From Candidatus Sulfuricurvum sp. RIFRC-1 (lineage in GTDB: Bacteria; Campylobacterota; Campylobacteria; Campylobacterales; Sulfurimonadaceae), in contig NC_020505.1 of the NCBI RefSeq assembly GCF_000310245.1, positions 1,584,001-1,648,000 on the forward strand: 64,000 nucleotides of DNA, given 5' to 3'. Under the pieces are notes generated by a model. The model did not search any database. It was not told where the DNA came from and saw only the letters and a list, made by a program, of their open reading frames with translations. Of the stretch, positions 47,363-56,717 are shown piece after piece (the stretch's first letter is position 1; each line of letters opens with the position of its first letter). Made by a program: the position numbers and the translations under genes.

Positions 47363-48064
47363 TTAAAAATTTTCAATCAACCTTGAACACTCTTCCAAAA
47401 TTATTTCCGGAGCGGATTTAGCAATATCAATGTATTGCGCAAAAGGCTCGACTATCTCTGTTTCATAGACATATTTTTCCCTATTTAATCCATTGATAGC
47501 ACTTTGAAGTATTTTGATATTTTCAATACTTACCGCACCTTTTTCTACAATAGAAGCCAATATATTTGGATCTTTTGAAAGGGCTACCGCTATGTCGATA
47601 ATATCCCTTGTTTTATTTTGAGCATTTCGAAAAACGATTTTTTTTGCAATGATGTCGGAGATGCTTTCAACGTAAAGGTTGATAGGGAAAAGTTCCAGCG
47701 ATGAATCGATCAAAGGAGGCTCGATAAAATCTGCCGAGACGAGAATATCAACTTTGATATTATTGTTAGATAAAAGACCGACATGGTGTGCTTGATCGAT
47801 ATATTCACTGCTATTAAAGTGGCGTGATTCCTCGATCCATGTTTTCGGACTTAGATAGTTCAAAACCTGCTGATCGGTAGCGAACAAATCGATATCAAAA
47901 CTTTTACGGTGTTGAAAATAGTAAATAGCAAGCGCCGTTCCCCCTCCAAAACGTAAAAGAGAACTATTTTGATTCGGCAGATACCCGAATCGCTCTTCGA
48001 TCAGCCATCTAAATGCGTTAATCTGCTCTCCGTAATGCTCTCGAATAAAATCAAGCTTATCCAT
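47363..48064 (-). CDS. AbiEii/AbiGii-type nucleotidyltransferase
   Basis: Protein of 233 residues of the AbiEii toxin family: FGGGTALAIYYF at 39-50 and SFDIDLF at 55-61 supply the glycine pair and the two metal-binding Asp. Toxins of this family add nucleotides to tRNA or use GTP to stop growth during phage infection. The upstream, overlapping gene encodes a helix-turn-helix protein, a plausible antitoxin. ATG at 48064 overlaps that gene's stop by eight bases. Confidence 0.85.
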   Translation of the reverse strand: MDKLDFIREHYGEQINAFRWLIEERFGYLPNQNSSLLRFGGGTALAIYYFQHRKSFDIDLFATDQQVLNYLSPKTWIEESRHFNSSEYIDQAHHVGLLSNNNIKVDILVSADFIEPPLIDSSLELFPINLYVESISDIIAKKIVFRNAQNKTRDIIDIAVALSKDPNILASIVEKGAVSIENIKILQSAINGLNREKYVYETEIVEPFAQYIDIAKSAPEIILEECSRLIENF

Positions 48065-48440
48065 TTAAAATCTTACTGAGACTTTTTTTCGGAATGCGAT
48101 AGTAAGTTGCAAATGCAATAATCTCTTCGTGAGTGGCTTCAGTTTTGATCACATCGAGCGCGTATTTTTCAACCGATGTTTCAGGTTTATCCCCTACAAG
48201 AAGCTTTTTTATATCTGAGGCTTTGAGGTGTTTTTTAACATTTCCGATGGAGCAGTTCACTGTCGCCAAAAGCATCTTAGGTGCTTGCTTCTTTGTTGCA
48301 TCTTTTATGAACCCTAATGCAACCTCTTTTGGCATTGCAGTGAGCATCGCCGCAAGATTTTTCTTTTCAGGATTTTTTTTCCAATCATGCAACGTTGAAG
48401 GAGGTACGCCGAGCAATAACGCGATCTCTTTGGTTTTCAT
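48057..48440 (-). CDS. HTH protein, candidate antitoxin of nucleotidyltransferase
   Basis: Basic protein of 127 residues. The N-terminus MKTKEIALLLGVPPSTLHDW is a helix-turn-helix, suited to DNA binding and autoregulation; the rest is Lys-rich and helical. It is unlike classical AbiEi antitoxins, which have a winged helix and a larger C-terminal domain. Start at 48440 follows AAGGAG; the frame upstream is ignored. Gene order antitoxin-toxin with overlap is typical of toxin-antitoxin pairs. Confidence 0.75.
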   Translation of the reverse strand: MKTKEIALLLGVPPSTLHDWKKNPEKKNLAAMLTAMPKEVALGFIKDATKKQAPKMLLATVNCSIGNVKKHLKASDIKKLLVGDKPETSVEKYALDVIKTEATHEEIIAFATYYRIPKKSLSKILNG

Positions 48441-48508
48441 GATGGTCTCCTTTTTGATATTTAACAAATTATACGAATATCGGATAAAAATGTCAAATAT
48501 TTAGGACA

Positions 48509-49303
48509 TCAATACTGTACCACTTCTTTTTTATCTTTGCTCATCCGATCTTCGGTTCCATCCACCATTCTCACAAACTCTTTGATCGTGTGTTTGCTCA
48601 CCACCATATAACGCCCCAATGCCATCACATGATCACCCGAAGAGGCATGTTGTCGATCGATTGTAAATGCCGCCGTATATCCCGATTTTTTTGCATCGAC
48701 AAGAAGCGCATCATCGTAAATACCGAACACCCATGCGAGGTATTTGATCTCATGTCCCATTTTCTCTTCGAGTTTTTTCTTCGATCCGTTTAGCTGTTTA
48801 TCAACCGATTTAGCGTACTCCTCTGGAGATAGTGTTTTCTTCTCTTTTTTGAAATTCGGGTGCCAATAAGTATGAGATTCGACGTGAAAGAGTTTCGTTG
48901 TTTCCAAATCACGGAGTTGTTCCCATGTCATCGCATATTTAGCGTTCGAGATCGCACTCGGATAGATGAACAGTGTGACAGGTATTTTGTATTTTTTAAC
49001 GATCGGAGCCATATCGCTGTAGACGCTTTTGTGCCCGTCATCGACGGTGATAACAACCGATTTGGCAGGAATTGTTTTCACTTTACCGTTTACATACCCC
49101 ATTGCCGTATCAAGAGGGATAACGCTATAGCCGTGTATTTTAAGCCACTCCATCTGCTCCGTAAACGCAGAATTTTTGATCGTCATTGAATCAACTGCTT
49201 CGGGAGCGAAACGGTGGTAACACAATACGGGGACTTTTTTTTCTGCTACTGCACCCCACAACGAACCCATCAAAACCATAACCAGCAAAAACAATCGAAA
49301 CAT
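48509..49303 (-). CDS. periplasmic polysaccharide deacetylase family protein
   Basis: Exported protein of 264 residues with signal peptide (FLLVMVLMGSLWGAVA) and a NodB domain: PVLCYHRF, VVITVDDGHKSV with the catalytic Asp pair, FHVESHTYWHPNF with metal-binding His residues, and LAWVFGIYDD in place of the usual FAYPYG. Members remove acetyl groups from peptidoglycan or exopolysaccharide; the PgaB-like layout suggests the latter. Monocistronic; the ribosome site is weak. Confidence 0.88.
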   Translation of the reverse strand: MFRLFLLVMVLMGSLWGAVAEKKVPVLCYHRFAPEAVDSMTIKNSAFTEQMEWLKIHGYSVIPLDTAMGYVNGKVKTIPAKSVVITVDDGHKSVYSDMAPIVKKYKIPVTLFIYPSAISNAKYAMTWEQLRDLETTKLFHVESHTYWHPNFKKEKKTLSPEEYAKSVDKQLNGSKKKLEEKMGHEIKYLAWVFGIYDDALLVDAKKSGYTAAFTIDRQHASSGDHVMALGRYMVVSKHTIKEFVRMVDGTEDRMSKDKKEVVQY

Positions 49304-49386
49304 ATTTTAAAACCCTCTGAAATAAAAATCGGCGGATTATAGCGCATATCATTAGCTTAAGCATTAATATTATTAACAAATTCCCC

Positions 49387-49416
49387 TTGACTTTCAACAC
49401 CTAAATAAAATAGAAT
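49387..49416 (+). promoter_or_regulatory. promoter of marR-RND operon
   Basis: TTGACT (49387-49392) and TAGAAT (49411-49416) with an 18-base spacer, upstream of marR. Confidence 0.5.
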
Positions 49417-49425
49417 TCGTTTAAT

Positions 49426-49443
49426 TAGTTGCATATTCAACTA
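49426..49443. promoter_or_regulatory. MarR-type operator
   Basis: TAGTTG-CATATT-CAACTA, a perfect 18-bp palindrome ten bases after the -10 and four before the AGGAG of marR. Position and form fit autorepression by the MarR protein it precedes. Confidence 0.6.
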
Positions 49444-49456
49444 TTTAGGAGTTTAT

Positions 49457-49918
49457 ATGAATCGATGTGAATGCCCGACACAAGAATCGTTAGGGTGTCT
49501 TACCAACCTCTCCGCAATGGCGGCACGTAACTATCTCACCCGTCAGCTCTCTTTGCATGGAATCGATATGACGATTGAGCAATTCAAAGTAATGGTCGTT
49601 TTGTGGAAAGAAGGGACTTCAACACAACAAAACATCGCGGATTTCGTCGGAAAAGATAAAACCTCTATCACACGCCTGATTGCAGGATTGGAAAAACGTT
49701 CACTTATTGGACGTGCTACTGACGAAAACGATAAACGATGCAATCTTGTCACCCTCACCCCCCAGGGAATTGCCCTCGAAAAACCGACAATGGAAGTGTT
49801 GCAACAAGCTAATGAATCTTTGCAAAAACACTTTAATCCCGAAGAACTTGCTATTACTCTGCGTGTTTTAAAACAAATGTGCCTCTCTCTAAATTACACC
49901 TCAAAGGAATCCGAATGA
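49457..49918 (+). CDS. MarR-family repressor
   Basis: Winged-helix regulator of 153 residues. The DNA-binding part is FKVMVVLWKEGTSTQQNIAD and DKTSITRLIAGLEKRSLIGR with the wing RATDENDKRCNLVTLTPQG. It begins the efflux operon, its stop overlapping the adaptor start (ATGA), so it is almost certainly the local repressor, released by a compound the pump exports. Confidence 0.93.
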   Translation: MNRCECPTQESLGCLTNLSAMAARNYLTRQLSLHGIDMTIEQFKVMVVLWKEGTSTQQNIADFVGKDKTSITRLIAGLEKRSLIGRATDENDKRCNLVTLTPQGIALEKPTMEVLQQANESLQKHFNPEELAITLRVLKQMCLSLNYTSKESE

Positions 49919-51045
49919 ATCGTTTAACTACTATTGCTTTATCAAGCGCCCTCATCCTCGCTATGAGCGGATGCGAACGTCCCAAAGCCAAAGGGATGGA
50001 AAAACCGCCGGAGGGTCCTGTTCCTGTGACGACAACCGAAGTCAAAACGGGTCATTTCCCGGCAGTTCTCCGAGCAACAGGTCAAACGCAAGCCTTTAAT
50101 ACCGTACAAGTTTTCGCCCGCGTAAACGGATACCTCCAAAAACGCTCCTACACTGAGGGTTCAGCCCTCAACAAAGGAGAAACATTATTTGTTATCGATC
50201 CATCGGATTTAAAAAATTCTCTTGAAAGTGCCAAAGCCGCGTATGAACTTGCATCCGCCAACTACACCAATGCCAAAGCTGTCTTAAACCGTATCAAACC
50301 TCTTGCCGAAGCCAATGCCGCAAGCCGACAGGAGCTCGACACCGCAACCGCCAATGAACGAAACAGTGCCGCTGCCGTTATGGCGGCAAAAGCATCACTG
50401 GAACAAGCCAAACTGAACCTCAGCTATACCGTGATCAAAGCTCCTATCAGCGGATTTGTCGATAAATCCAAAATCGATGTCGGTACCTACGTTGCGGCCG
50501 GAGCCAACGGACTGCTCACAACAATCTATCAGACTGACCCGATGTACGTCAATTTTACCTTTAGCGAAAACGAAAAACTTACCCGACAAAATGCGATTGC
50601 ATCAGGTAAACTCACCGCTCCGAAAGACGGAAAATACCTCGTTGAACTCACCCTAAGCGATGGAACGACATTAGCGCGCAAAGGGGAGATCAATTTTATC
50701 GCACCGTTCGTCGATTCGACCACCGGAAATATCACCTATCGTGCGCTTATCGATAACAGCGACCATAAACTCCTCCCAGGACAGTTTGTCCAAGTCAAAG
50801 TCAAAGGGATGGAATGGAAAAATGCCCTCTACGTTCCTCAAAAAACACTGCTCACGGGCGAAAAAGGGAAATTCGTCTACGCCATCGAAGCTAACAATAC
50901 CGTTACCCCTAAACCCGTCGTAGTAGGAGAATGGGTCGGTGAAAATATCCTGATCGAGAGCGGTGTCAATGCCGGTGATAAAATTGCCGCAGACGCCCTG
51001 CCTAAACTCAAACCAGGAGCGGAAGTCATTCCGAATTCAAAATAA
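49915..51045 (+). CDS. RND efflux adaptor lipoprotein (AcrA-like)
   Basis: Periplasmic membrane-fusion lipoprotein of 376 residues. The lipobox LAMSGC gives a lipid-modified Cys about residue 19. Lipoyl halves are QVFARVNGYLQKRSYTEG and KAPISGFVDKSKIDVGTYV, separated by a helical hairpin. It bridges the RND pump and the outer-membrane channel encoded next. Start at 49915 follows AAAGGA. Confidence 0.93.
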   Translation: MNRLTTIALSSALILAMSGCERPKAKGMEKPPEGPVPVTTTEVKTGHFPAVLRATGQTQAFNTVQVFARVNGYLQKRSYTEGSALNKGETLFVIDPSDLKNSLESAKAAYELASANYTNAKAVLNRIKPLAEANAASRQELDTATANERNSAAAVMAAKASLEQAKLNLSYTVIKAPISGFVDKSKIDVGTYVAAGANGLLTTIYQTDPMYVNFTFSENEKLTRQNAIASGKLTAPKDGKYLVELTLSDGTTLARKGEINFIAPFVDSTTGNITYRALIDNSDHKLLPGQFVQVKVKGMEWKNALYVPQKTLLTGEKGKFVYAIEANNTVTPKPVVVGEWVGENILIESGVNAGDKIAADALPKLKPGAEVIPNSK

Positions 51046-54000
51046 TGTTTAGTAAATACTTTATTAACCGCCCTATTTTATCAACTGTTATCGCGATGAT
51101 TATTATGCTGCTCGGATTTGTAGCGATTAAAACGCTCCCGATCTCGCAGTTGCCGAATCTCACCCCGCCTACCGTTGTCGTCAGCGCACAGTATCCGGGT
51201 GCCGATGCACAAACCATCGCGAACAATATCCTCACCCCTCTCGAATCTCAGATCTCGGGAGCGGATGGCCTCATGTATATGTCGTCCAAAGCGGCAGCCC
51301 TACCGGGAAGTGCAACGATTACGTGTACATTCAACATCGGGGTCAATCAAGATTTAGCAGCAGTTGATGTTCAAAACCGAATCAACTCCGTTATCGCGCA
51401 ACTTCCTCAAACAACCCGTGATTTGGGTGTCACCGTCCAGAAAAAAACCTCCGATATTTTGCTAATCGTGGCCATTACCTCTCCCGATGGAAGCTACGAT
51501 GCGACAGGGATCAGTAACTACATCTCCGCCAATCTCCTCGACGAAATCAAAAAAATCCCCGGTGCGGGGAGAAGCCAAATTTTCGGTCAACGCGACTATG
51601 CGATGCGTGTCTGGCTGAATCCTGACCGTATGGCATCACTGGGTGTCAGCACCTCTGAAATCGCTGCGGCGATCAGAGATCAGAATCTCCAAGTCTCACC
51701 GGGACGTTTAGGACAAGCACCGACGACTGATGAGCAAATGTGGACGATGCAACTCACTTCAAAAGGGCGTTTCTCGACTCCCGAAGAGTTCCAAAACATC
51801 ATTATCCGTTCCAAAAATGATGGTTCTATGATCCGTTTACGTGATGTTGCACGGGTTGAACTCGGCAGCCAAAACTACGAATTTTTCGGACGGGTCAACG
51901 GTAAACCGGCGGCCATGATCGGTATTTTTGCCGATACCAATGCCAACGCCCTCGATACTTCCGCCGCCGTTGCCGCTAAAATGGAAAAACTCGCTAAAAA
52001 ATTCCCGAAAGGGATTGAGTATAACATCCCCTATGACACCACCGATTTCGTCAAAATTTCAATCGAAGAGGTTGCTTTTACCCTCCTCGCATCCATAATA
52101 TTGGTTAGTTTGGTTATTTACCTCTTTTTACAAAGTTTCCGTGCCGCTATGATCCCGATTCTCTCGATCCCGATCTCGCTCACGGGTGCTTTTATCGGTA
52201 TGTATCTGTTAGGCTATTCGATCAACACCCTCACCCTCTTCGGATTGGTTCTCGCCATAGGGATTGTTGTCGATGATGCCATTGTCGTTATTGAAAATAT
52301 GGAGCGGATTCTACAAAGTGAAAAACTTTCCCCACGAGAAGCGGCTACAAAAGCTATGGCTCAAATTTCCGGTCCCGTTATCGCCATCGTGCTGGTCATG
52401 TGTGCCGTCTTTATCCCTGCTACCTTTTTAGGGGGTATGACGGGACAGCTGTACAAGCAATTTGCAGCAACTATTGCAATTTCAGTCGTATTCTCAGGAT
52501 TTATGGCACTCACTTTTGCACCGGCTATCGGTGCTCTGATTTTAAAACATCATGAGAAAGAACCGGCTCGCTTTTTCCGCTGGTTTAACCGTAAATTTGC
52601 GAATATGACTGAAAACTATGTTCGCCGATCCGGTTTTATGATTCGTAAATCGTTGATCTTTTTGGTGATTTATCTCTCCACCTATTTCTTTATCGGATTT
52701 TTTCACAAAACACTCCCAAGCGCTTTTTTACCGATGGAAGATCAGGGGTACTTTATCACCAGCGTCAACCTTCCCGAAGGTGCCACTGCTAACCGTACTT
52801 TGGAGGTCGTTAAACAAGTGGAAGCTATTCTTGGCAAACAAGAAGGGGTCTACAAATACACCGCAATTACCGGTTTGAATATCCTCACGTTCTCCCAAGA
52901 ACCGAATTCCGCCGTTATTTTTACCCGACTCAAATCATGGGATGAGCGAACCACAAAAGAGCTCAAAGTATTCGGTATTCTGGACTCTTTAGGACCGAAA
53001 CTGGGCAGTATCAAAGAAGCAAAAGTATTTGCAATGCCTCCGCCGCCGATTCGTGGTATGGGGCCATCGGATATGTTTAGCCTACGCTTATTGCAACCGG
53101 GTGATAACGATTTTAATAAGCTTGCCAATACGACCAATGCGTTCGTTTCTGATTTGCGTCAAGATCCGAGCATCAAGAACCCGATGACAACAATGAACAT
53201 TACTACCCCGACACTATCCATTGAAGTGGATCGTGAAAAAGCCAAAATGATGGGACTTGCCATCAGCGATATTTTTCAAACACTCCAAGCAACCATCGGA
53301 ACAATGTACATCAATCAATTCGATAAAAACGGTAAAACCTATTGGGTACAGATGCAAGCCGATTCACCCTATCGTGCCAAGCCCGAGGATATCGGACGTG
53401 CATGGGTTCGATCATCAAGCGGTCAACTCGTCCCTCTCTCTTCCGTTGTTACGGCCAAAATGTCCAGTGCACCCTCTTCGATCGAGCACTTTAACGGTGT
53501 CCTCTGTACCACAGTCATGGGCTCCCCTTCTCCCGGATACAGTTCAGGCGACTTGATCAAAATTTTAGAAGCAAAAGGGGACAGCATACTGCCCTCCTCT
53601 GTAAGTTACGACTGGGAGGGGTTATATCTCCAAGAGAAACTCGTCGGTTCCAAAGCACTCATGATTATGGCTTTTGCCTTGGTGATGGTCTATTTGATTC
53701 TCTCAGCATTGTATGAACGCTGGACATTGCCGATCTCTATTATGCTCGCCGTACCCTATGGTATTATGGGGGCGTACACCGTTGTATGGCTGATTCCGTT
53801 CTTGAATAACAATGTTTTCTTCCAGATTGGGTTGCTCACCCTCATCGCCCTCTCGGCAAAAAATGCGATTCTGGTCGTCGAATTTGCCGAAGAACAGCGC
53901 CAAATGGGTAAAACTATTTACGATTCAGCCATGGAAGCGGCTCGTCTTCGTTACCGTCCGATGATGATGACTTCTTTTGCCTTTTTAGCCGGGATGCTGC

Positions 54001-54176
54001 CGCTGATCTTCAGTTCAGGTGCCGGAGCGGCAGGGCGTTTCTCGATTGGAGTAGCCATGTTCGGCGGTATGCTGGCGGCAACGTTTATCGAACGGTACTT
54101 TATTCCGTTCCTCTATTATTGGGTTGCAACAGCACAAGAAAAATTTTCACCTGCCAAAGGAGCCGATCATGAATAA
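51045..54176 (+). CDS. RND multidrug efflux pump (HAE1, AcrB-like)
   Basis: Inner-membrane proton antiporter of 1043 residues, the standard AcrB length, with twelve membrane helices. Helix 4 carries the proton-relay Asp pair (VLAIGIVVDDAIVVIENMER), and the second half has the counterpart Lys in IALSAKNAILVVEFAEEQ. It exports drugs, solvents or bile-like compounds from the periplasm. It starts at the last base of the adaptor stop, and ends inside the outer-membrane gene start. Confidence 0.96.
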   Translation: MFSKYFINRPILSTVIAMIIMLLGFVAIKTLPISQLPNLTPPTVVVSAQYPGADAQTIANNILTPLESQISGADGLMYMSSKAAALPGSATITCTFNIGVNQDLAAVDVQNRINSVIAQLPQTTRDLGVTVQKKTSDILLIVAITSPDGSYDATGISNYISANLLDEIKKIPGAGRSQIFGQRDYAMRVWLNPDRMASLGVSTSEIAAAIRDQNLQVSPGRLGQAPTTDEQMWTMQLTSKGRFSTPEEFQNIIIRSKNDGSMIRLRDVARVELGSQNYEFFGRVNGKPAAMIGIFADTNANALDTSAAVAAKMEKLAKKFPKGIEYNIPYDTTDFVKISIEEVAFTLLASIILVSLVIYLFLQSFRAAMIPILSIPISLTGAFIGMYLLGYSINTLTLFGLVLAIGIVVDDAIVVIENMERILQSEKLSPREAATKAMAQISGPVIAIVLVMCAVFIPATFLGGMTGQLYKQFAATIAISVVFSGFMALTFAPAIGALILKHHEKEPARFFRWFNRKFANMTENYVRRSGFMIRKSLIFLVIYLSTYFFIGFFHKTLPSAFLPMEDQGYFITSVNLPEGATANRTLEVVKQVEAILGKQEGVYKYTAITGLNILTFSQEPNSAVIFTRLKSWDERTTKELKVFGILDSLGPKLGSIKEAKVFAMPPPPIRGMGPSDMFSLRLLQPGDNDFNKLANTTNAFVSDLRQDPSIKNPMTTMNITTPTLSIEVDREKAKMMGLAISDIFQTLQATIGTMYINQFDKNGKTYWVQMQADSPYRAKPEDIGRAWVRSSSGQLVPLSSVVTAKMSSAPSSIEHFNGVLCTTVMGSPSPGYSSGDLIKILEAKGDSILPSSVSYDWEGLYLQEKLVGSKALMIMAFALVMVYLILSALYERWTLPISIMLAVPYGIMGAYTVVWLIPFLNNNVFFQIGLLTLIALSAKNAILVVEFAEEQRQMGKTIYDSAMEAARLRYRPMMMTSFAFLAGMLPLIFSSGAGAAGRFSIGVAMFGGMLAATFIERYFIPFLYYWVATAQEKFSPAKGADHE

Positions 54177-55608
54177 CACATCATTAAGTCTTAGCATTCT
54201 GACTGCCTTTCTACTGGGAGGATGCGCCATCGGGCCCGATTACGTTCGTCCCAATGTGGCTATACCGGAAAACTTTTTAGAGCAGGATAAAAATAAGACG
54301 GTTCAACAAAGTATAAATATCCAATGGTGGAAAAGCTTTCAAGACGAATCACTTAACCATGCCATCGAAGAGGCCCTTCGTACAAACTACGACCTGCAAT
54401 CTTCCCAGGCTTCCGTTGATGCACTTCTGGGTAAATTCGATCAGGCAAAATCGTATCTCTACCCTCAAATCAATGCTTCCGCTTCATTGGACCGAAAAGC
54501 AGTTGATAATGCCTCTAACGGAGGTTATCAGCTACGTGAGGGGATTACATCAACGTATGCCGGATCGTTATCACTCGCAAGTTACGAAATTGATCTGTTT
54601 GGAAAAGTGCGTCGTGCGAATGAGTCTGCTCGTGCAGCACTCCTCTCCAGTGAATATTCATCCCAGACACTCCAACTCTCCGTAGTATCCAATGTGGCGG
54701 CATCTTATATCAAACTCTCGTCCTTACAAGGGCAGATTGATTTAGCGAAAGAGAACCTCATGCTCACCGATGAAATTGTTAAACTCAATGAGCTCAAATA
54801 CAAACACGGTGTTATTGCCGAGCCGGTTTTGTTACAATCGTTATCCGAGCATGAGAGTGCCAAAGCGACACTCTCACAGCTTGAAGCTTCTAAAATTACC
54901 GAAGAGTCCTCTTATAATCTCCTTTTAGGACGAAATCCGACCTCCGTTAGCACTTCTGTGTTAGGCACCATTACCATTCCTGAAATACCTGCAAACTTGA
55001 GTGCAAATCTTTTAAATAAACGCCCAGACATTGCAGCGGCAGAACAAAATTTGATTGCAGCAAATGCACGAATCGGTGTTGCGCGAGCCGCTTACTTTCC
55101 GAGTATAAAGCTAACAGGGATGTTAGGAGTACAAAGTTTGGAACTGAGCAGTTTTGTCTCCAACCCGGCACGAATATGGGAAATCGCTCCAGCCATCAGC
55201 ATCCCTATTTTCTCTGCAGGACGGATTGAAGGTGAGATTAAAAGTGCGGAAGCCGATCGGAATCAAAGCCTAGCTGCGTATAAAAAAAGTATTATCAGTG
55301 CGTTTAATGACACCGATAATGCCCTAGGACAAACCGCCAAAGCAAAAGAGCAAATCACCTATCAAACTGCACGATCCAATGCAATTCAAAAAGCTCTCAT
55401 GCAAAGTAAACTGCGCTATCAAGTCGGCACAATTACCTACAGCGATATGCTTCTTGTACAACAACAATGGCTCCAAGCGTCTCAACAGCTGCTGATTACA
55501 AAACAAAATCTTCTGATTGCCACTATTTCACTTTACAAAGCATTAGGAGGGGGATGGAGTGAAGATCAAACTCCTCCATTGCCAAACCTTCTCCCAGCAG
55601 GACGATAA
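54169..55608 (+). CDS. RND outer-membrane lipoprotein (NodT family)
   Basis: TolC-like channel lipoprotein of 479 residues. The lipobox LLGGC sits before AIGPDYVRP, a hallmark of OprM/NodT proteins. Two repeats of barrel strands and coiled-coil helices follow (NIQWWKSFQDESLNHAIEEA, LLNKRPDIAAAEQNLIAANA). It completes the tripartite pump with the two genes before it. The start at 54169 has AAAGGAG. Confidence 0.93.
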   Translation: MNNTSLSLSILTAFLLGGCAIGPDYVRPNVAIPENFLEQDKNKTVQQSINIQWWKSFQDESLNHAIEEALRTNYDLQSSQASVDALLGKFDQAKSYLYPQINASASLDRKAVDNASNGGYQLREGITSTYAGSLSLASYEIDLFGKVRRANESARAALLSSEYSSQTLQLSVVSNVAASYIKLSSLQGQIDLAKENLMLTDEIVKLNELKYKHGVIAEPVLLQSLSEHESAKATLSQLEASKITEESSYNLLLGRNPTSVSTSVLGTITIPEIPANLSANLLNKRPDIAAAEQNLIAANARIGVARAAYFPSIKLTGMLGVQSLELSSFVSNPARIWEIAPAISIPIFSAGRIEGEIKSAEADRNQSLAAYKKSIISAFNDTDNALGQTAKAKEQITYQTARSNAIQKALMQSKLRYQVGTITYSDMLLVQQQWLQASQQLLITKQNLLIATISLYKALGGGWSEDQTPPLPNLLPAGR

Positions 55609-55614
55609 CCTCTA

Positions 55615-55660
55615 TAACACTGCTATTACACACTGCAAATAGCAGTGTTATTCTTCCTCT
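55615..55660 (+). terminator. intrinsic terminator of RND operon
   Basis: TAACACTGCTATT / AATAGCAGTGTTA, a 13-bp perfect stem with a 10-base loop seven bases after the stop codon, followed by a T-rich tail. Confidence 0.8.
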
Positions 55661-55833
55661 TTAAATGCCTTGTAATAGACAATCATTAGTAAACAAATCA
55701 AAAAATCAAAAAAACAATTTTATGTTATAAGCATTTTTTACTAAATTTTTGTAAATTTGATAAAATTGCAATCTCTTGGAAAGCCCTATAATAGGCGTTT
55801 TCAAAAAATATTTCAAAATAAATCGAAAAACGC

Positions 55834-55864
55834 TTGACAAGTATGGGGGGAGTAGTGGTATACT
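55834..55864 (+). promoter_or_regulatory. extended -10 promoter
   Basis: TTGACA (55834-55839) and TATACT (55859-55864), spacer 19, with TGG before the -10 forming an extended -10. It lies 30 bases before the small lipoprotein. Upstream DNA back to the terminator is AT-rich and without a gene. Confidence 0.5.
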
Positions 55865-55893
55865 TCCGCCATATTTTTTTAAGGAGCCTTACC

Positions 55894-56100
55894 ATGATGA
55901 AAATCATTTCTGCGTTGCTTTTGGCTGCAATGTTTATCGGATGCAGCGAGTCTGCAACAACTGAAGCACCTGCTGCTACTGAAGAAGCTGCACCAGTAGC
56001 TGAAGAAGCTGCTGCACCTGTTGCTGAAGAAGCTAATGTTACTGAAGAAGTTGCACCTGCTGCTGATGCTGAAGTTGCTCCTGCTGCTGAAGCTAAATAA
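55894..56100 (+). CDS. small Ala/Glu/Pro-rich lipoprotein
   Basis: Lipoprotein of 68 residues with lipobox LAAMFIGC and a tail composed almost wholly of Ala, Glu, Pro, Val and Thr in repeats such as APVAEEAA. Such tails are extended and acidic and may span the periplasm or act as a spacer. Start at 55894 follows AAGGAG. A terminator follows at once, so it is expressed alone, probably strongly. The next gene encodes a lipoprotein with a similar Thr/Glu/Ala/Pro-rich stretch after the lipobox. Confidence 0.75.
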   Translation: MMKIISALLLAAMFIGCSESATTEAPAATEEAAPVAEEAAAPVAEEANVTEEVAPAADAEVAPAAEAK

Positions 56101-56118
56101 GTTTAACTTACTTAGCAC

Positions 56119-56150
56119 GTTTCACACCTCGGTGTGAAACACCCTTTTTA
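56119..56150 (+). terminator. intrinsic terminator
   Basis: GTTTCACACC-TC-GGTGTGAAAC followed by ACCCTTTTTATCC: a 10-bp perfect stem and T-tract after the small lipoprotein gene. Confidence 0.85.
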
Positions 56151-56225
56151 TCCTTTCCTTTTTTTCAAATCCCAAAATTATCAAAACTTTGTTAAAATAT
56201 CCTAAACCTATTAGGAGAATTCTTT

Positions 56226-56717
56226 ATGAAATCATTACTCAGTGTCGTTTGTGCCCTTTATATTTTAGGATGCAGCAATGATTCCACACAAACCGAAACC
56301 ACAGCACCTGTTCCTGCCATCGTTGAAGAAAACATTACGAATACAGAAGTGTCAACAGCTTCAGAAGCAGTTGTAGAAAACACTATTCCTGTTGAGAAAA
56401 TCATCCCAACACCTGCACAAACAGTTATCCCGATGCCTGAGCCTACAGCCACTAAAGCACCTATTACGGCTTCTGTAGACGCTACAGCCTTGTTTGGTCA
56501 GAAATGTGCTTCATGCCATGGCGCAAAAGCGGAAAAAGCAGCATTAAACAAATCACAAATTATTGCACAGTTTAGTGAAACTCAAATAAAAGAAGCGCTC
56601 AAAGGGTATCAAGCAGGCACCTATGGAAAAGATATGAAAGCATTAATGCAAGGACAGACTAAAGCGCTTAACGATGCGCAGATTGACGCACTCGCGAAAT
56701 ACATCTCTAACCTTTAA
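56226..56717 (+). CDS. c-type cytochrome lipoprotein
   Basis: Lipoprotein of 163 residues: lipobox YILGC, a 70-residue Thr/Pro/Glu-rich linker, then a class I cytochrome domain with FGQKCASCHGAKAE as heme site and the Met ligand probably in MKALMQGQ. The linker would let the heme domain reach across the periplasm from a membrane anchor. It probably shuttles electrons near a terminal oxidase or sulfur-oxidising complex. Convergent with the ThiF-like gene (four-base overlap). Confidence 0.88.
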   Translation: MKSLLSVVCALYILGCSNDSTQTETTAPVPAIVEENITNTEVSTASEAVVENTIPVEKIIPTPAQTVIPMPEPTATKAPITASVDATALFGQKCASCHGAKAEKAALNKSQIIAQFSETQIKEALKGYQAGTYGKDMKALMQGQTKALNDAQIDALAKYISNL

